Shown piece after piece: positions 62,678-64,000 of a DNA stretch of 64,000 bases. How positions within the stretch are numbered: position 1 is the first letter of the stretch; each line of letters starts with the position of its first letter. Location: the NCBI RefSeq assembly GCF_000284375.1, contig NC_017249.1, positions 1-64,000 on the forward strand. Direction: 5' to 3'. The notes under the pieces were generated by a model. That model did not search any database. It was not told where the DNA came from and saw only the letters and a list, made by a program, of their open reading frames with translations. Both the position numbers and the translations under genes were made by a program. The stretch is from Bradyrhizobium japonicum USDA 6. Its GTDB lineage: Bacteria; Pseudomonadota; Alphaproteobacteria; Rhizobiales; Xanthobacteraceae.

Positions 62678-62899
62678 ATGTCGAAGCGCATTCATGTCGT
62701 GCCGCACGAATCAGGTTGGGCAACCCGACGTGAGGGGGCGTTGCGGGTGGGGTCCACCCATCACACCCAAGCCGAGGCGACGGAGGCGGCGCGTAGCACT
62801 GCGCTTCGCGAGCACGGCGAAGTCGTCATCCACCGTCCCGATGGCCGCATTCGCGACGCCAACTCCTACGGAAACGATCCCTTCCCGCCGAAAGGATAA
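62678..62899 (+). CDS. DUF2188 small protein, 73 aa
   Basis: MSKRIHVVPHESGWATRREG then STHHTQAEATEAARSTALRE and GEVVIHRPDGRIRDANSYGN match the DUF2188 family, small beta-rich proteins. Start ATG 62678 (the open frame continues upstream but that part is the promoter). It is the first gene of the plus-strand operon and lies 75 bases before the nucleotidyltransferase. Role unknown; a link to the nucleotidyltransferase is inferred only from position. Confidence 0.85.
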   Translation: MSKRIHVVPHESGWATRREGALRVGSTHHTQAEATEAARSTALREHGEVVIHRPDGRIRDANSYGNDPFPPKG

Positions 62900-62974
62900 C
62901 CCAACGGATCGCTCACCAGGGCGATCCGGTCGGATCGGCGCGCGGAGGTCATTCAAAGAAGAGGACCAATATCG

Positions 62975-64000
62975 ATGTCGAATTTTCCGTCCCTGCGCCG
63001 CGATGATCGGCCTGATGATCCCTTTGCCGACCCGCTGGACGCGGTACTCGCCGAGCTTGCCATCAATATTCAGCTTCCGCCCGGCCTGCATGCCAAGGCG
63101 GTCGAGCGATATGAGGCGGTCCGACGCTACATCGAACGACCCGGTAGTCCGCTCGAAGGCAGGGTCGCCTGCTTCTATCCCCAGGGCTCCATGGCAATCG
63201 ACGCAACCACGTCGACCCGCGGCACGGACGACGAGTACGATCTCGATATCGTCGCCGAGATCGAAGGCCCCGACCTCGGTCCCGAGGCGCTGCTGGATGA
63301 CCTGGAAGCCGCACTCGAGAGCTACCCGGTAAGCAAGGTCGTGCGCCAAACTCGGTGCATCACGCTCTACTACGCCGACGGCATGCATCTTGACATTACG
63401 CCGTCGCGGCGGCGGGCGCCGAAGGAGAAGGAAGGCGAGATCCCGCATGCGAAGAAGGGGACTCGCAGCGACCCGGCGCGCTATGTGCCGATGAACTCAT
63501 ATGCCTTCGGGAAGTGGTATTGCGCCCGAACGCCTACCGAGGAGCGGTTCGCGCTGGCGCTGAATCGTCAGCTGTACGAACAGGCCGGAATCGCCTTCGC
63601 CGCAGCGGACGTCGAGGACGTTCCGCCGCAAACGCCGCTCATCATCAAGAGCGTGACGACGGTCGCGCTGCAGCTAATCAAGCGGCACCGCAACATCGCC
63701 TACGCGACCGAGACGGGCCGGATCCCGCCATCGGTGATGTTGTCGTGCCATGCCGGCCATGCCGCCCGTCCGGGCATGAGGCTTGCGGAAATGCTGATCC
63801 GGCAGGCGCGCTGGACGGCCCGCGCGATCGACGACGCCGCGAAGCGCGGCCAGCTCCTGGTCGTGCCCAACCCCGAATTTCCGGTCGAGCGTTTCACCGA
63901 CCGTTGGCCAGAATCTCAGCTGCAACAGACAACCTATTCTCGCCACCTGCACACCCTCGCTAACGGGCTCGAAGCCGCCCGCACCGGCGACGTGCAGCTG
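62975..64000 (+). CDS. CD-NTase (cGAS/DncV-like nucleotidyltransferase), partial
   Basis: Synthesises a cyclic nucleotide second messenger in CBASS anti-phage defence. Start ATG 62975 (MSNFPSLRRDDRPDDPFADP). Nucleotidyltransferase core: FYPQGSMAIDATTS with the GS motif (71-72), DEYDLDIVAEI with D89 and D91, and HLDITPSRR with D140, the three metal-binding acids. Then PLIIKSVTTVALQLIKRHRN and RIPPSVMLSCHAG, the OAS1-C-like helical part. The 342 codons in the window are most of the gene; its end and the effector lie beyond 64000. SD-like GAAGAGGACC upstream. Confidence 0.92.
   Translation, partial: MSNFPSLRRDDRPDDPFADPLDAVLAELAINIQLPPGLHAKAVERYEAVRRYIERPGSPLEGRVACFYPQGSMAIDATTSTRGTDDEYDLDIVAEIEGPDLGPEALLDDLEAALESYPVSKVVRQTRCITLYYADGMHLDITPSRRRAPKEKEGEIPHAKKGTRSDPARYVPMNSYAFGKWYCARTPTEERFALALNRQLYEQAGIAFAAADVEDVPPQTPLIIKSVTTVALQLIKRHRNIAYATETGRIPPSVMLSCHAGHAARPGMRLAEMLIRQARWTARAIDDAAKRGQLLVVPNPEFPVERFTDRWPESQLQQTTYSRHLHTLANGLEAARTGDVQL

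Noticed and set aside
1..64000. tRNA genes, rRNA, CRISPR arrays, nod or NifA boxes
   Set aside because: I looked for cloverleaf ends, regular repeat-spacer arrays and known boxes and found none that I could support.

Overview
The window looks like an accessory region of a high-GC alphaproteobacterium of the Hyphomicrobiales, most like Bradyrhizobium or a close relative. This is inferred from gene content: an Omp25-type porin remnant, a GcrA-like fragment, IS21/IS3/IS5/IS66/IS630 elements and a TraG/relaxase/RepA/ParA module of the kind carried by rhizobial islands and plasmids. No rRNA, tRNA, CRISPR array, nod or nif gene was recognised.

Layout. (1) 1-8.3 kb: sparse, with a DUF7662 gene, a broken porin and a class I ribonucleotide reductase operon (nrdA-nrdB, minus strand) behind a cobalamin-riboswitch-like leader. 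(2) 8.3-24.6 kb: an insertion-sequence graveyard. One IS21-type element (about 10836-16102) carries an intact IS3-family element in its istA leader and a decayed serine-recombinase gene in place of the middle of istB. Between the IS copies lie an intact P450/di-haem cytochrome c pair, a GNAT enzyme, an intact IS630 element and scraps of a P-type ATPase, GcrA-like and LexA-like proteins. (3) 24.7-29.3 kb: oleate hydratase (one frameshift), a short-chain dehydrogenase and acetoacetate decarboxylase. (4) 29.4-36.9 kb: an intact large serine recombinase and a chain of truncated genes joined end to end, including the tail of a conjugation operon (trbI, DUF2274 gene), IS66 genes and pieces of two ABC transporters. 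(5) 36.7-47.6 kb: a minus-strand conjugation and replication block, trbB fragment - copG - traG - relaxase (one frameshift) - lytic transglycosylase - DUF736 - traF - DUF2840 - ribbon-helix-helix - parA - repA - HTH - DUF6499/DUF2285 genes. (6) 47.7-58.9 kb: plasmid-style cargo, including DUF736, cold-shock protein, methyltransferase, DUF2493, Toprim, ParB-like and DUF932 genes. (7) 59.2-64 kb: a defence-like locus.

How the genes fit together. Blocks 5-7 read as one mobile element (integrative conjugative element or plasmid) with replication, partition, mating-pair coupling and DNA-processing genes. Most of the trb pilus operon is missing, so self-transfer from this copy is unlikely. Two repeated structured elements sit in front of plasmid-type genes: a two-hairpin leader before the ParB-like and DUF932 genes, and a long inverted repeat with a shared loop before DUF736 and DUF2493 genes. 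Both keep base pairing while the sequence changes.

The most striking locus is 60.2-64 kb. A minus-strand operon (XRE regulator, ImmA/IrrE protease, DEDDh exonuclease) is divergent from a plus-strand operon (DUF2188 protein, then a cGAS/DncV-like nucleotidyltransferase cut by the window end). This matches the architecture of a CBASS system under HTH/metalloprotease (CapH/CapP-type) control, with an added exonuclease. Its effector would lie outside the window.

Many broken genes differ from their expected frame by a single missing base, often a G/C within a short run. This may be real decay, sequence error, or both.
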